A stretch of 5,959 bases of DNA from Gallionellaceae bacterium (GTDB lineage Bacteria; Pseudomonadota; Gammaproteobacteria; Burkholderiales; Gallionellaceae). The stretch is taken from positions 1-5,959 of the forward strand of contig JAITMU010000077.1 in NCBI GenBank assembly GCA_031277195.1, read 5' to 3'. Each line of letters opens with the position of its first letter. Position 1 is the stretch's first letter. The position numbers and the translations under genes are program-made. The notes beneath the pieces were generated by a model. It was not told the DNA's origin, ran no database searches, and saw only the letters and a list, made by a program, of their open reading frames with translations. Positions 4,953 to 5,959 of the stretch are shown piece by piece.

Positions 4953-5378
4953 TTACTTCACCACACGCAAATGCGGGGATTTGCCGAATGGCGAGGGCGC
5001 GGTGGGTGATGGAGGTGGCGGTTCGTCGGCGCTGTCCGCATCGGCCACAGGCACAATCGGCGCGGCGTCCTGCCCCTGAAACACCAAGCCCAGGCCGGTT
5101 TCCTTGGCGAAGATGCCGATCACTGCGCTCATGGGAACGTAGATGTCGTGATGCACGCCGCCGAAGCGCATGCCGCAGGTAATCTCGTCGTTGCCGATGT
5201 ACAAATGGCGCGCGGCGGATGCGCTCAGGCTGAGCACAATCTCGCCGTCCTTGACGTAGGACTGCGGCACCTGTGTTTGCTCAGAGACTTTAACCGCCAG
5301 ATAAGGCGTGTAGCCGCTGTCGATGCACCACTCGTGAATTGCGCGCACCAGATACGGCTTGGTGGAAAGTTCAGCCAC
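4953..5378 (-). CDS. sspB: ClpXP protease specificity-enhancing factor SspB
   Basis: SspB is a cytoplasmic adaptor that binds ssrA-tagged proteins and delivers them to ClpXP, helping clear products of stalled ribosomes. The 141-residue protein has the folded substrate-binding domain at about 5-103: TKPYLVRAIHEWCIDSGYTPYLAV, VPQSYVKDGEIVLSLSASAARHL, RFGGVHHDIYVPMSAVIGIFAKETG and GLVF. A Pro/Ala/Asp-rich flexible linker follows (DADSADEPPPPSPTAPSPFG). The terminal LRVVK (137-141) is the ClpX-docking peptide also found at the E. coli C-terminus, so the adaptor looks functional. The start is GTG at 5378-5376, directly next to the sspA stop codon (TAAGTG, no gap), which implies translational coupling. 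Its linker is somewhat shorter than that of the E. coli protein. Confidence 0.96.
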   Translation of the reverse strand: MAELSTKPYLVRAIHEWCIDSGYTPYLAVKVSEQTQVPQSYVKDGEIVLSLSASAARHLYIGNDEITCGMRFGGVHHDIYVPMSAVIGIFAKETGLGLVFQGQDAAPIVPVADADSADEPPPPSPTAPSPFGKSPHLRVVK

Positions 5379-5959
5379 TTATTTGCGCATCGCCTTTTCG
5401 GCAGGCGTCATGGCTTCCATATAAGCCGGGCGCGAAAACAGCCGCTCGGCATATTTCATCAGCGGCGCAGCTTCCTTGCCAAGCTGGATGCCATAGAGGT
5501 TCAAACGCCACAGCAGCGGCGCGATGGCCACATCGAGCATCGAAAACTCGTCACCCAGCATGAACTTCTGCTTGGTGAACACCGGCGCAATCTGCGTGAG
5601 GTTTTCGCTGACCATCTGACGCGCCTTGTCCACGGCTTTCTGCTGGCCGTTTTCAAGGGCGTTGATATGGCAGAACAACTCGTTCTCGAAACGGAACAGG
5701 AACAAACGCGCGCGCGCGCGCATCACCGGATCGGCTGGCATCAACTGCGGATGCGGAAAGCGCTCGTCGATGTATTCGTTGATGATGTTGGCTTCATACA
5801 GGATCAAATCCCGCTCCACCAGCACCGGTACCCGCCCATAGGGATTTATCATGGCGATGTCTTCCGGCCGGGCAAAGAGGTCGACGTCGATCACCTGGAA
5901 ATCCATGCCTTTTTCGTAAAGAACGATACGGCAACGCTGGCTGAACGGGCAGCTCGTAC
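5379..5959 (-). CDS. sspA: Stringent starvation protein A, GST-fold (N-terminus cut by window edge)
   Basis: SspA is a glutathione-S-transferase-fold protein that associates with RNA polymerase in stationary phase and stress. The frame is open to the window edge; 192 residues are visible and roughly the first ten are missing. The thioredoxin-like N-domain shows TSCPFSQRCRIVLYEKGMDFQV, then the cis-Pro and glutathione-site pattern NPYGRVPVLVERDLILYEANIINEYIDERFPHPQLMPADP. The helical C-domain ends DEFSMLDVAIAPLLWRLNLYGIQL. The DERFPHPQLMP and APLLWRL stretches are close to E. coli SspA. Unlike E. coli SspA, the first strand-loop has Cys-Pro-Phe-Ser, so thiol or glutathione chemistry is conceivable, though unproven. 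The Met encoded at 5906-5904 is internal, not the start. It is followed immediately by sspB on the same strand, forming an sspAB operon. Its promoter lies outside the window. Confidence 0.95.
   Translation of the reverse strand, partial: TSCPFSQRCRIVLYEKGMDFQVIDVDLFARPEDIAMINPYGRVPVLVERDLILYEANIINEYIDERFPHPQLMPADPVMRARARLFLFRFENELFCHINALENGQQKAVDKARQMVSENLTQIAPVFTKQKFMLGDEFSMLDVAIAPLLWRLNLYGIQLGKEAAPLMKYAERLFSRPAYMEAMTPAEKAMRK

Overview
The window looks like an ordinary chromosomal segment of a betaproteobacterium, probably from the Nitrosomonadales/Gallionellaceae/Rhodocyclales side. This rests on protein character (LipA, LipB, RpoH, SspA and SspB of proteobacterial type, with SspA carrying a CPFSQRC motif), the moderately high GC content, and the C/G-rich palindromic intergenic repeats. 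The assignment to a class is inference; no search was run.

Layout. Positions 1-325 hold the 3' end of lipB. Positions 326-506 are a repeat-filled spacer, followed by lipA (507-1448). Next are a 211-residue protein I do not recognise (1527-2162) and a radical SAM protein of the PA0069/Rv2578c type (2194-3255), all on the plus strand. The convergent gap 3256-3396 is dominated by a perfect 40-bp inverted repeat. A UspA-family stress protein lies on the minus strand (3397-3822). A divergent intergenic region (3823-4015) carries a third palindromic element and a near-perfect CIRCE operator in front of rpoH (4016-4873, plus strand). A bidirectional terminator separates rpoH from the minus-strand pair sspA (5379 to beyond the window end) and sspB (4953-5378).

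How the genes work together. LipB and LipA are consecutive steps of lipoate synthesis: octanoyl transfer, then sulfur insertion. The right half is a protein-quality and stress block: a universal stress protein, the heat-shock sigma factor, and SspA with the ClpXP adaptor SspB. The best regulatory signal is the CIRCE element (TTAGCACTC-N9-GAATGCTAA) at 3966-3992. It predicts that the HrcA repressor controls the sigma-32 gene, linking the two classical heat-shock circuits.

I see no mobile element with its own transposase, no CRISPR array, no RNA gene and no clear new multi-gene system. The most unusual items are the CIRCE-rpoH arrangement, the two REP-like inverted pairs built in opposite orientations, and the unrecognised gene after lipA. 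No gene-free stretch exceeds 200 bases.
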